A stretch of 64,000 nucleotides of DNA. Source: Streptomyces sp. JHA26. Lineage in GTDB: Bacteria > Actinomycetota > Actinomycetes > Streptomycetales > Streptomycetaceae. Location: positions 62,001 through 126,000 of the forward strand of contig NZ_BDJC01000010.1 in NCBI RefSeq assembly GCF_002005565.1, given 5' to 3'. Below the pieces are notes generated by a model. It searched no databases and had not been told where the DNA came from. It saw only the letters and a list, made by a program, of their open reading frames with translations. The translations under genes were made by a program, and so were the position numbers. Positions 57,701 through 64,000 of this stretch are shown in pieces (positions within the stretch are counted from its first letter, which is position 1; every line of letters starts with the position of its first letter).

Positions 57701-58285
57701 GTCGCCGCCGTAGGCGGAGGCGAACGCCGAGTAGTCGATGCCGAGCCGGGCCGCGCCGCCGTCGGCGGGGCCGGTGACCTTCAGGACGACGCCCTTGACG
57801 CCGAGGGCGCCGACGGCCTCCTGGTCGAGGACGTCGACCTTGACGCTGTCGGCGCGCCTGGCGTTCTTCGCCGCCGGCGGGGCGAGGGTGACGGGCAGCC
57901 GGCCGGGGGTGGCCTCGGCGGTCCTCGTGCCGGACGCGGTCAGGCGGGCCGAGCCGCCGGTGGGCCAGGTGGTGCCGCGGGACTGGTCCTCGGCGGCACG
58001 TCCGGCGGCCGTCTGGTCGGCGCGGGCGGCGTCGCGCACGACGGCCGCGGTCCGGGCGTCCTGCTTCGCCTTGAACGGCGCCACCTGCTGGGCGTTCGGC
58101 GTGGACAGCTCGGGCCGGCCGAGGGGGTCCACGTCGTCGGCGGTGGCGGCGGGGGCGAGCAGGCCGGGCAGCAGGGTGATGCCGACGACCGCGCTGACGC
58201 GGCGCAGCCAGGGACGTACCGCCCGGCGCCGGTCCGGGCCGGGTCCGGTCCCCGCGCGGGGGACCCCCAGGGGTTGGTGTCTCAT
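51719..58285 (-). CDS. Giant secreted RHS/YD-repeat protein with variable C-terminal domain
   Basis: The 2188-residue protein has a signal peptide, an N-terminal region of about 330 residues, YD repeats through about 1860 (for example TESAYDSLGRITSV, YTYDLFGRQVSV) and the RHS core end YDPGTGRFLSVDPLLEPDKP followed by NPVTNSDPSG near 1890. A hydrophobic Gly/Ile/Val stretch and a run of 13 Gly (near 1928) then lead to a C-terminal domain of about 250 residues that I cannot assign. RHS proteins enclose a toxic tip in a beta-cocoon, so the tip is probably an effector. AAGGA lies 8 nt before the ATG. Confidence 0.87.
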   Translation of the reverse strand: MRHQPLGVPRAGTGPGPDRRRAVRPWLRRVSAVVGITLLPGLLAPAATADDVDPLGRPELSTPNAQQVAPFKAKQDARTAAVVRDAARADQTAAGRAAEDQSRGTTWPTGGSARLTASGTRTAEATPGRLPVTLAPPAAKNARRADSVKVDVLDQEAVGALGVKGVVLKVTGPADGGAARLGIDYSAFASAYGGDWAGRLQVLRLPDCTAGAGACPPATPVKFTNERGDERLTADLAFAPKAASGQTMTLALAAGTASADGDYKATPLAASSTWEAGGSSGSFTWSYPLKAPEPAAGEAPKLEISYDSGSVDGRTSTSNNQGTEVGEGFDITSSYVERKYGSCTDDGQKDRHDLCWKYDNASLVLNGKATELVKDDTTGQWRLKNDDASKVTHSTGADNGDDNGEYWTVTTGDGTRFVFGRNKLDGAAAGVRTKSVWTVPVFGDDEGEPGYADGTGFTSRDKKQAWRWNLDYVEDTHGNATTYWYEDETNNYDKLGDDNTGTSYTRGGYLKEIRYGQRAGALFSGTPQASHKIVFGHGERCLASGTGCDALTEDTRDNWPDVPFDRICKDGDKCPYLDSPSFFTRKMLTSVTTYAWDASAATPAFSPVDTWTLKHLYLDPGDTGDSTDQSLWLDEIKHTGKRGSDLSLDPVRFSHVFLPNRVDSPSDDILSFERPRLKTVVSETGAQTIVDYLPADCVAGQTMPKADENTTRCFPVYWSPYGQEEPILDWFQKYPVSSVRTTDPLGGSEAVQHTYEYSGGGAWHYNDDPLTPAKERTWSQWRGYGKVTHYTGPSNGTRSKTVTVYLRGMDGDRVLGSDGKTPDPDRRRKVEVSGVTAPAVTDSDQLAGFQRESVSYDGDKEVSGTVNDPWSKRTATQHKSYADTEAYYVRVGASHARTRITSRLTPYDRVRTTKTGYDDYGMPVSVEDTGDDSVTGDEKCTRTWYARNDAAGLTALVSRTRIVGRACSVADSALDLPADATRPGDVVSDKATAYDTTTWSATQKPTKGDARWSGRAKGYGSDDQPLWQMTAVTDYDTLGRPVQVKNTDDVITSKTEYQPPAAGPLTSTTVVNAKGHRTTTVKDFALGVDLKVTDANGKVTESAYDSLGRITSVWLPNRSRALGKTATYVYGYHVKSTSLPWVSSATLNGDGSGYNTTYEIYDSLLRTRQVQAPSAQGGRIIAQTLYDGRGLPVTAQSDIWDDTAAPSGTIVQIDGGQAPRQTDSVYDGMGRVTKAVTKSYGVTEWTVDTTYQGDLVLTSAPEGGSANAVVTDAFGRTVERRDYAGTRPAGTDYMTTRYAFDAADRQKSITAHDRSAWTYTYDLFGRQVSVTDPDKGTTVTQHNELDQAVKSTDGRGEVLLFEYDVLGRKTGMWQTSKTDANKLAAWTFDTLAKGQQDTAVRYEGGVTGRAYTQKVTRYDPLYKVTNNELVLPADDPLVAAGVPAELSFSTGYNLDGTVKQAAAPAVAGLSAETVSYTYDELGQVLTAKGTTGYLQQAAYSPLGDLRQMTLATDPAGAKKVYLNNDYEAGTRRLTRSYVTDDVHGFMLQELKYQQDDAGNITSVSDATTLGGTGKADHQCFTYDGYRRLSEAWTPKTADCATSGRTVANLGGAAPYWTSYQYNDSGLRSKQTEHSASGDVTTEYTYGTAEGQPHALASTTTGAKTSSYTYDETGNTETRPGVQATQTLDWNAEGRLATAGEPAAGGKPATGTAYVYDAGGDLLIRRPTTKDGETVLYLGTTEVHLKVSGNGATKALSGARTYKAGSSVIAVRTSTAGVSGTKLTFLAGDHHGTSALAIDAGTLAFVKRWSTPFGAPRGTAGGAWPDDKGFLGKPADATTGLTQLGARQYDPGTGRFLSVDPLLEPDKPNTLNGYAYASNNPVTNSDPSGTSDGLGGLLGAIGAIIGGVVGAVISVVGAVIGALGGGGGGGGGGGGGWGGTAPTSSGGWTQKPVNQWTPGATYNYITKSWDLPFNPPTQSMEEWLASIPDWGIVSDPKAANRWETSRSLFFGWLWGGGYPLREHQDFRGGDAFTSILAQDETISGLRARMVGQARKGTKGAFAKEVEFQYEDKGPEPGSPWYKFNSLRGFAKDMSSVLTNGAIGTSNQADAFLGTYSGKAKISSINKKEGSVTLKFTAWNSSDWRSATHAIPRSWNPAFEDTFGAAVREDFSWEEKWPINECVNYSEWLG

Positions 58286-58361
58286 GGGATTCCTTGTCCG
58301 AGAAGGAAACGTCGAAGGGACGCGGCGCCGAAGGCGGGCGCCGCTCCGCGAAGGACGGAGC

Positions 58362-58405
58362 GAGCCGGTCCCGGGGCGCGGGTGACCGCACCCCCGGACC
58401 GGCTC
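58362..58405 (-). terminator. Hairpin between the LamG and RHS genes
   Basis: GAGCCGGTCC (58362-58371) pairs with GGACCGGCTC (58396-58405), extended inward by GGGG/CCCC after one mismatch. It sits in the 139-bp gap between two genes of the same direction and could reduce read-through into the RHS gene. Confidence 0.55.
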
Positions 58406-58424
58406 AGGAAGGGAAGGGCGCCGT

Positions 58425-61400
58425 TCAGACGCCGCCGAGGATCTGCGACCGGACCTGGTCGGCGCTCATCGCGCCGGTCCACACACGCAGTTCCTCCAGG
58501 GCGCCGGGCAGGTGGTGCCCGGTGGTGCCGCCCTGGCTGCCGCGGCCCACGGTCAGGGCCCCGGTGCCGTACTGGGGGGTGGTGAACCCGGACGCGGTCT
58601 CCGACGGCTGGTCGAACTCGCCGACGAAGAGGTGGAGTCTGCCGTAGCGGGTCTCCGTCTTCGCCGGGTCGGCCGGGTCCGTCCACTCCCAGGACTCCTG
58701 GGCGTCGAACACGCCGGTGACCTGCACCCAGGTGTCGGTCTCGGCGATGTCGCCGCCCGGCACCTCGGCGGACTGGGTGACCTTGCCGTCGGCGCCGACG
58801 GCGGTGCGGGTGAACTTCCACTGGTAGACGCCGTCGGCGGGCTTCACCGCCCACAGCGCCCAGGAGGACTCACCGGCGCTCGCCTGCTGCCCGGCGACCA
58901 GGGCCCGGTAACCGACCGGCTTCGAGGCGAGCTTGGCCGAATCCAGCCGCACCCGGGCGGAGACCGTGAAGGAGCCGGTCTCGTCGACGACCGGGCCGGT
59001 CGCGGAGGCGTAGCCCGCGGTGCCGTCCAGGACGAGGGCGTTGTTCTCCTCGTCCAGTACCGCTCCGGACGCCGACAGCGTCAGGTTCGGCGTGCCGTAG
59101 GAGGACAACTCCTTGACCGTGGTGCCGGTGGACGACGCGGCGTCCCACTGCGCGACGAGCTCGTTGGCCGGCACGCCCTCCTCCAGGAGCTGCGCCTGCT
59201 GGGTGATCTCGTCCGGGGTCAGCACGCGCTGCCAGACGTTCACCTCGTCGAGCCGGCCGCGGAAGTGCTCGCCGTAGACGCCGCCGACCAGGGAGCGGCC
59301 GATCTGGAGTCCGCCGGAGGAGACCCAGGGCTGGTACGCGGTCGACACCGTGTTCAGGACGACGGGCTTGCCCTGCGGGCGGCCGTTGACGAACAGCTGG
59401 ATGGTGTCGTTCGCCTTGTCGGCGTCGTTCTTCGTGTCGAACACGGCGGCCAGGTGCGTCCACACCTTCAGCGGCGGGTTGGTGGCGTCACCGAGCGACC
59501 GGAGGTAGACCGGCTTGTCCTTGACGTCGCCGGCGGTCCGGTTGAAGACCCACTTCTTGTAGGAGGCCGAGTAGTACAGCGTGAACGCCGAACCGTAGGT
59601 GCCGGGGGCCGCCATCACCACCCGGGTCTGGGAGGTGTCGGTCAGGAAGGCCCACGCCGAGACGGTGAAGGAGTCCCGGGTGTTCACGGCCGGGGTCGCG
59701 GTCGCGGCGTAGCCCGCCCGCTGCGTCGTGTCCGACCCGTCGTTGAGCCACAGCGAGGCGTCGGCGTCGCCGCGCCGGGCCAGCGTGGACCAGCCCGCGC
59801 CGGCGGTGTAGAGGGTGGCGTCGTGCCGGGTGCCCTCGGTCGCGGTGTCCTTGGCGGTCGTCACGCCCGAGCCGGGCGCGGCGTCGTCGAAGTGCCAGGT
59901 GCCCGTGGCGCCGGCCGCGGGGGCGACCTTGAAGCTGAACTCCGCCGGGGCGCCCCAGCGGTTGCGGACGTCCTTGGCCTCCACGGACAGCACCTGGGTG
60001 CCTGCCAGTGACGGTGTCACGTCGGACACGGTGACCGACTTGCCGGTGACCGCCTTGGCCTCCTTGGCCGAGGTGGTCAGCAGCCGCCAGCGGTAGCCGG
60101 TGATGTCGGGGTCGGCGGCGTTGGGCTTGAAGGTGAAGGTACCGGCCACACCCGGGCCGCCCTTGCCTTCGCACAGATTGGCGGTGCACTGGGTGTACGG
60201 CGAGACCGAGGTGACGACCGGGGCCTTGGGCGCCGTCGAGTCGATCTTGAAGTAGCACCAGGAGGAGTACGAGGAGAACAGGTCACCGGACTTGCCGCTG
60301 TACGACCAGTGCGACTGGGTGCGCGAGCGCAGCCGGTACAGGCCGCCGTCCGCCCGGTTGGAGGTGCGCATCTTCTCGAGCGTCTCGTCGGGGTCCCAGC
60401 CGGAGGAGGGTCGGTAGCCGGACCACACCTGGTGCCAGGCGGCGTCGTCACCGCGCTCGACGACGAACTCGGCCTGGAGGGAGCCCTCTTCGTCACCCAT
60501 GTGGTGCTCGACCTGGGTCTGCACCCGGGCCTGCACCATCGGGTCGACGCGGGTGACGATCAGCGGGTCGGAGGACGAGGTCCGGCAGTAGGCGGTGGTG
60601 CCGTCGCCGGGGATGACGCCGACGCTGGTGGGCACGCCGGGCTTGAAGGCGTACGTCACCTTCAGTTCGGCGTTGTCGTCGAACCGCTTCCACGCCTCGG
60701 GGTCGGACTCGTCCTTGGCCCGCAGCATCAGCGTGAGCCGGCTGATCTTGCCGTCGGCGAAGCTGCGCACCGTGGAGGTGAGGTTCTCGTCGGTCTCGTC
60801 CGGGTTGTCGTTGAACTCGATCCACTGGTCGGGCTGGTCAGGGCTGCACTGGCTGCCGCGGCCGGCCGAGACGTACCGGTCGCCCATCTGGTCCAGCTGC
60901 GTCGGGCCGGGCCACCGGGTGCCCTCCGAGATGTTGTTGGTGCGCTCCAGGTCCACCCACTTGGCGGAGCAGCTGAACGACCAGGTCTCGTAGGCGCGGA
61001 AGGTGGCGTCGAGGACGTACTTGCCGGCGAGCTTGGACGGCGAGAACTCGAAGTACATGCGGTTCGTGTAGTTGCTGCCGCAGTAGTACGGGCCGGACAC
61101 GCTGCACCGGCCGACGCCGTAGTCGCCGTTGAACTGCCAGAACTTGTCGCCGTCGGACGACAGCACGGTGCGCTCGGACACGCCGAGGCCGACCGAGGGG
61201 TCGATGTAGACGGGGTAGACGGTGTCCTCGCCGCGCAGCAGGCCGAGGTCGGGCTCGACGGTGACGCTGTCGCCGTCGACCTGGACGGGCATGACGGCGC
61301 TGGTGTCGCCGGCGCCGGGCTGGGTGCCCTCCTCGACCGGGTCGGGGATCTCGCCGCCGGCGGCGTCGGCGGTGGCGAGCTGGGTGCGCACGCCGTCGGT

Positions 61401-62225
61401 GCCGGGCCGGGCGTCCTGGCCGGCGGAGTCCCACATCTGGCCGGCCGGGCCCTTGAAGACGGTGTTGCCGTCGGTGTCGACGGCGCGCACACCGCCGCCG
61501 GCGCCCGGCATCAGCCGCAGGTCGGTGGTGGAGGCGGTCAGCTCGATCTGCTCCAGGGCCGGATCGGCGGCGGCCTCGGCCGTCTTGACGACGAGGACCT
61601 CGCGGTACCCCTCGGCGGTGGCGGTCAGCTCCAGGTCGACGCCGTCGAGCACCTCGGGGTAGACGGCCTTGGCGCCCTCCAGGCGGGGCTCGGGCAGCCG
61701 GCCGGGCCAGTCGAGGTGCAGGCTGCCCTCGTCGTTGCCCAGGCGGATCAGGCCCTTGCCGTCGCCGCCGCCGGAGAAGGACAGGTCGACGACGGCGGCC
61801 TTGGGGCCGACGGTGCCGTCCGGCCTGCGCTCCAGCGTGGCGTCCACGGCACGCCAGGAGCCGTCGTCGCCCTTGGCCCGCTGCGGGACCGCGGACTGCA
61901 CGAGGGTGAAGGTGCCGTCCGGGTTGGCCGTGGTGGTGGAGTACTCGGTGCGCTCACCGGTGACCTCCACCTGCTCGCCACTGGCCGCGGCGCGCCGGGA
62001 GGCCGTGGCGTGGTCGATCACGGCGTCCCCGGAGGCCGAGGCCGAGGTCGCCGCCGCCGGGGCCGCCGGGGCCGCGGGAGCCGCGACGGCGGGCACGGTG
62101 AACGCCGTCAAGGAGGCCACCAGGGCCACCGAGGTGATTCCGGCTGCCCATCCGGCCGGACTGACGACTCGTCTGTGCCGGTCCGTCCCGGCCGAGTTGT
62201 ACCAGCGCACTCGTGCGCCCCCCAT
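58425..62225 (-). CDS. Large secreted LamG-domain protein
   Basis: The 1266-residue protein has an N-terminal signal region (hydrophobic core TSVALVASLTAFTVPAVAA), a 450-residue region with paired Cys, fibronectin-like segments, and two concanavalin/LamG domains at about 790-1010 (FTVSAWAFLTDTSQTRVVMA, GRLDEVNVWQRVLTPDEI) and 1050-1266 (FTVSARVRLDSAK, GALEELRVWTGAMSADQV). Such proteins regularly lie upstream of RHS proteins in Streptomyces and may deliver or anchor them at the cell surface. ATG 62225 follows GAGGAA; the frame extends to 62240 without a better site. Confidence 0.85.
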   Translation of the reverse strand: MGGARVRWYNSAGTDRHRRVVSPAGWAAGITSVALVASLTAFTVPAVAAPAAPAAPAAATSASASGDAVIDHATASRRAAASGEQVEVTGERTEYSTTTANPDGTFTLVQSAVPQRAKGDDGSWRAVDATLERRPDGTVGPKAAVVDLSFSGGGDGKGLIRLGNDEGSLHLDWPGRLPEPRLEGAKAVYPEVLDGVDLELTATAEGYREVLVVKTAEAAADPALEQIELTASTTDLRLMPGAGGGVRAVDTDGNTVFKGPAGQMWDSAGQDARPGTDGVRTQLATADAAGGEIPDPVEEGTQPGAGDTSAVMPVQVDGDSVTVEPDLGLLRGEDTVYPVYIDPSVGLGVSERTVLSSDGDKFWQFNGDYGVGRCSVSGPYYCGSNYTNRMYFEFSPSKLAGKYVLDATFRAYETWSFSCSAKWVDLERTNNISEGTRWPGPTQLDQMGDRYVSAGRGSQCSPDQPDQWIEFNDNPDETDENLTSTVRSFADGKISRLTLMLRAKDESDPEAWKRFDDNAELKVTYAFKPGVPTSVGVIPGDGTTAYCRTSSSDPLIVTRVDPMVQARVQTQVEHHMGDEEGSLQAEFVVERGDDAAWHQVWSGYRPSSGWDPDETLEKMRTSNRADGGLYRLRSRTQSHWSYSGKSGDLFSSYSSWCYFKIDSTAPKAPVVTSVSPYTQCTANLCEGKGGPGVAGTFTFKPNAADPDITGYRWRLLTTSAKEAKAVTGKSVTVSDVTPSLAGTQVLSVEAKDVRNRWGAPAEFSFKVAPAAGATGTWHFDDAAPGSGVTTAKDTATEGTRHDATLYTAGAGWSTLARRGDADASLWLNDGSDTTQRAGYAATATPAVNTRDSFTVSAWAFLTDTSQTRVVMAAPGTYGSAFTLYYSASYKKWVFNRTAGDVKDKPVYLRSLGDATNPPLKVWTHLAAVFDTKNDADKANDTIQLFVNGRPQGKPVVLNTVSTAYQPWVSSGGLQIGRSLVGGVYGEHFRGRLDEVNVWQRVLTPDEITQQAQLLEEGVPANELVAQWDAASSTGTTVKELSSYGTPNLTLSASGAVLDEENNALVLDGTAGYASATGPVVDETGSFTVSARVRLDSAKLASKPVGYRALVAGQQASAGESSWALWAVKPADGVYQWKFTRTAVGADGKVTQSAEVPGGDIAETDTWVQVTGVFDAQESWEWTDPADPAKTETRYGRLHLFVGEFDQPSETASGFTTPQYGTGALTVGRGSQGGTTGHHLPGALEELRVWTGAMSADQVRSQILGGV

Positions 62226-62464
62226 GAATTCCTCATGCAATCTTCACAATGGCCGCGTCAGTAAATAGCGTTCGGCACCCGGCGGCAAGCGTGTTCATGA
62301 TCACAGGACGGCAACTCGTATGTCGTGCGCACAACATGGCGTCCAGTGGTATCCGGACGCCCGGTGTCGCACCCCGGACGTGCACGTGCGGCCGAGTCGC
62401 TTCCGCAGGTCGCGGCGCATGTGTGACACCGTGCTGACGAGCACGGCGCGAAGGGTGGGAGTCC

Positions 62465-63064
62465 ATGGGTGATCTCTTTCTGGTCCGGCACGGTGAGACC
62501 GAGTGGTCGCGGTCCGGGCGGCACACCGGGCTGACGGACGTCCCGTTGACCGAGAACGGGCGGGAGCAGGCGCGGCGCCTGGTGCCGCTGATCCGGTCGC
62601 ACCGGATCGGGGCCGCGTTCGTCAGCCCGTTCCAGCGGGCGCGGGAGACGGCCGAGCTGATCGGGCTGCACGCGCCCCGCGTCGACCCCGACCTGCACGA
62701 GTGGGACTACGGCGGGTACGAGGGCGTCACGACGGTCGAGATCCAGCGGTCCCGGCCGGACTGGTTCCTGTTCACGGACGGGGTCGTGCCCGGACCGCCG
62801 GACCACCCCGGGGAGTCGCCGGAGCAGGTGGGTGAGCGGGCCGACCGGGTGCTGGCCCGGGTGGGGGCCGCGTTCGCCGACACCGAGGGGTGCGTGGTGC
62901 TGGTGGCGCACGGGCACTTCCTGCGGGTGCTCACCGCACGGCACCTGGGGCTTCCGCCCTCGCACGGGGCGCTGTTCCAGCTGGGGACGGGGACGCTGTG
63001 CCGGCTGGGCACGGAGCACGGGCGTCCGGTGATCGCCGCGTGGAATGTCAGACCCCCGTCGTAG
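62465..63064 (+). CDS. Histidine phosphatase family protein
   Basis: The 199-residue protein has the catalytic LVRHGETEWSRSGRHTG at the N-terminus, a second His in VLVAHGHFLRVL, and acid Glu in HEWDYGGYEGVTT. It matches phosphoglycerate-mutase-like broad phosphatases. The substrate is not predictable. It probably forms a short unit with the gene at 63074, 9 bp downstream. Confidence 0.9.
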   Translation: MGDLFLVRHGETEWSRSGRHTGLTDVPLTENGREQARRLVPLIRSHRIGAAFVSPFQRARETAELIGLHAPRVDPDLHEWDYGGYEGVTTVEIQRSRPDWFLFTDGVVPGPPDHPGESPEQVGERADRVLARVGAAFADTEGCVVLVAHGHFLRVLTARHLGLPPSHGALFQLGTGTLCRLGTEHGRPVIAAWNVRPPS

Positions 63065-63073
63065 TCTTCGAGG

Positions 63074-63757
63074 GTGTCGACCGGTGAGGGACCGGTGAGG
63101 AAGGGGGACGCCGTGGCACGGCCGCCCACCGCCGCGCAGCGGCGGGTCATCGACGCCGCCGACCCCGTCACCGGACGGCTGCGGGGGACGCGGGCGCAGC
63201 TCGAGGCGCTGGTGGAGCGCGGGCTCGCCTTCCGGCATCCGCGGCCCCCGCACGACTGCTTCCTCACCCCCGCCGGGCACCGGATACGGGAGTCCCCCGC
63301 CGGACCCGGGAGGGCCCTGGCCCCGGCGCCGGCCGCACCCAGCGCCGACGGCGTGTTCGCCGCGCGGGTGGGCGGCGAGGAGAACGGGCCGGGCGAGGCC
63401 GGGCCGGCGCGGCTGCGCGAGGTGCGCGCGGCCTGGGAGGGGTTGCTGGAGCTGCGCCGGATGACCCGTGCCGACGGGGCCGTGGACCTGCCCTGCGGGT
63501 GGGAGCGGGCGCATCTCGTGCGGGCCGCCGCGCTCGCGCTGGAGGCCGCCGGACACCGCCCCGCGGGTCCGTCCGGCGACGACGGGTACCGGGTGCGGGC
63601 GACGCCGCAGCCCGAGGCCGTCGCCGTGCACGCGGCCGACGGCACCGCGCTGGGAGCCTGCGCGGCGACGCTGGAGGCGGCGGGCTGGCAGGTCGGGGAA
63701 CACACCGAGCCGCGCACCCGGGCCCGTTATCTGCTGGCCTCGCCGCGGAGGGTGTGA
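63074..63757 (+). CDS. Hypothetical protein with Ala/Arg-rich helical domains
   Basis: The 227-residue protein has an N-terminal segment like a small winged-helix (TAAQRRVIDAADPVTGRLRG, LEALVERGLAFRH), a Pro/Ala linker, and a C-terminal alpha/beta part (WERAHLVRAAALALEAAGHR, TLEAAGWQVGEHTEPRTRAR). I do not recognise the family. GTG 63074 lies 6 nt after TAGTCT, a leaderless pattern; GTG 63113 with AGGGGG upstream is the alternative. Confidence 0.6.
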   Translation: MSTGEGPVRKGDAVARPPTAAQRRVIDAADPVTGRLRGTRAQLEALVERGLAFRHPRPPHDCFLTPAGHRIRESPAGPGRALAPAPAAPSADGVFAARVGGEENGPGEAGPARLREVRAAWEGLLELRRMTRADGAVDLPCGWERAHLVRAAALALEAAGHRPAGPSGDDGYRVRATPQPEAVAVHAADGTALGACAATLEAAGWQVGEHTEPRTRARYLLASPRRV

Positions 63758-63783
63758 GCGCCCGTGTCAGGATCGTCCCGACA

Positions 63784-63830
63784 GGACGCACACGCGGTGC
63801 GTCCACGCAGTACGTCCCCTCGATACGTCC
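63784..63830. promoter_or_regulatory. Inverted repeat and spaced CGTCC repeats before the thioesterase
   Basis: GGACGCAC (63784-63791) and GTGCGTCC (63797-63804) form perfect 8-bp arms around 5 nt. CGTCC then recurs at 13-bp spacing (ends 63804, 63817, 63830). It could be a terminator for the gene ending at 63757 or an operator for the thioesterase. Confidence 0.4.
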
Positions 63831-63849
63831 ACGAGAAGAGGCAGTTGTG

Positions 63850-64000
63850 GTGAGCGAGCCGTTTTCCGTTCCGGTGACCGTCCGCGGGTACGAGACGGAC
63901 ACGCAGGGGCATCTGAACCAGGCCGTGTACCTCAACTACGCCGAGCACGCCCGTTGGTCGCTGCTCCAGGCGGCCGGGGTCCGGCAGGCCGACCTGGTGG
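63850..64000 (+). CDS. Acyl-CoA thioesterase (4HBT hot-dog family), 5' part only
   Basis: The frame begins VSEPFSVPVTVRGYETDTQG and continues HLNQAVYLNYAEHARWSLL, the FcbC/YbgC-like pattern Y-x-x-D-x-x-G-H-x-N-x-x-x-Y with the usual Asp-Gly replaced in part (ETDTQGHLNQ). The family hydrolyses thioesters of CoA. GTG 63850 or the adjacent GTG 63847 is the start, with AGAGG upstream. The gene runs off the window end. Confidence 0.82.
   Translation, partial: MSEPFSVPVTVRGYETDTQGHLNQAVYLNYAEHARWSLLQAAGVRQADLV

Noticed and set aside
51695..58585. A 2296-codon open frame antisense to the RHS gene
   Set aside because: It mirrors the RHS gene codon for codon, is Gly/Val/Arg-rich with no domain, signal or ribosome site, and is the expected antisense shadow of a high-GC gene.
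60309..62264. A 651-codon plus-strand frame over the LamG gene
   Set aside because: Gly/Val/Ala shadow of the LamG coding region without any recognisable element.

Overview
The window is high-GC DNA with strong third-position GC bias, frequent GTG starts, several leaderless-looking starts and families typical of Streptomyces (RNase Sa-type ribonuclease, DUF2690 and DUF2231 proteins, SpoIIE-type phosphatase, giant RHS protein). It is most likely a Streptomyces chromosome segment. From memory, the order of malate synthase, IclR regulator, allantoinase, allantoicase, two-component pair, Gfo/Idh oxidoreductase, GntR, sugar ABC cluster, ROK kinase and SNF2/SWIM pair matches the SCO624x-626x region of S. 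coelicolor; I could not check this. I saw no tRNA, rRNA, CRISPR array, IS element or intact prophage.

1-16 kb is a loosely organised accessory region. It starts with a cut DoxX gene and a SufR-like regulator divergent from a DUF2231 / membrane protein / folE operon. A LysE exporter remnant, an acetyltransferase, a double-HTH Lrp regulator and an inositol-monophosphatase-like enzyme follow, then secreted proteins (a duplicated-domain lipoprotein, a second lipoprotein, and a DUF2690 protein overlapping a 1009-residue SLT-domain protein). After a gene-poor stretch come an Rrf2 regulator with a palindromic operator, a frameshifted acetyltransferase carrying a similar operator, a Nudix hydrolase, a PPOX flavoprotein and an ornithine-cyclodeaminase-family enzyme.

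16-32 kb holds the SNF2 helicase / SWIM protein pair and an overlapping sugar-uptake operon (binding lipoprotein, permease, single-domain ATPase). ROK kinase and a small membrane protein, themselves overlapping, follow 114 bp downstream. The GntR/UTRA regulator next to the operon has the same 10-bp palindrome on both sides, one copy beside the uptake genes and one beside a divergent IolG-like dehydrogenase. A NarL-type two-component pair, a 66-residue membrane protein, a guanyl-specific RNase and a short-chain dehydrogenase follow.

32-39 kb is a purine/ureide utilisation locus: allantoicase, allantoinase, an AllR-type IclR repressor, a frameshifted MobA-like nucleotidyltransferase and malate synthase. 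Allantoin breakdown yields glyoxylate, which malate synthase consumes. Related palindromes occur upstream of allB and aceB, and a different palindrome sits on the allR promoter.

39-51 kb contains a HipA-like kinase whose last codons form one unit of a 19-bp tandem repeat, two anti-sigma/phosphatase-type regulators, a divergent pair of NIS siderophore synthetases, a VWA lipid-free secreted membrane protein with its partner, and an HxlR regulator divergent from an alanine-type aminotransferase. 51-62 kb is dominated by two giant secreted proteins, a 2188-residue RHS/YD protein with a variable C-terminal domain and a 1266-residue LamG protein upstream. The window ends with a histidine phosphatase, a DNA-binding-like protein of unknown function and the start of a thioesterase.

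The most notable points are two single-base homopolymer frameshifts (13.25 kb and 36.62 kb), linked operator pairs for four regulators, and an RHS C-terminal domain of unknown activity without an obvious immunity gene.
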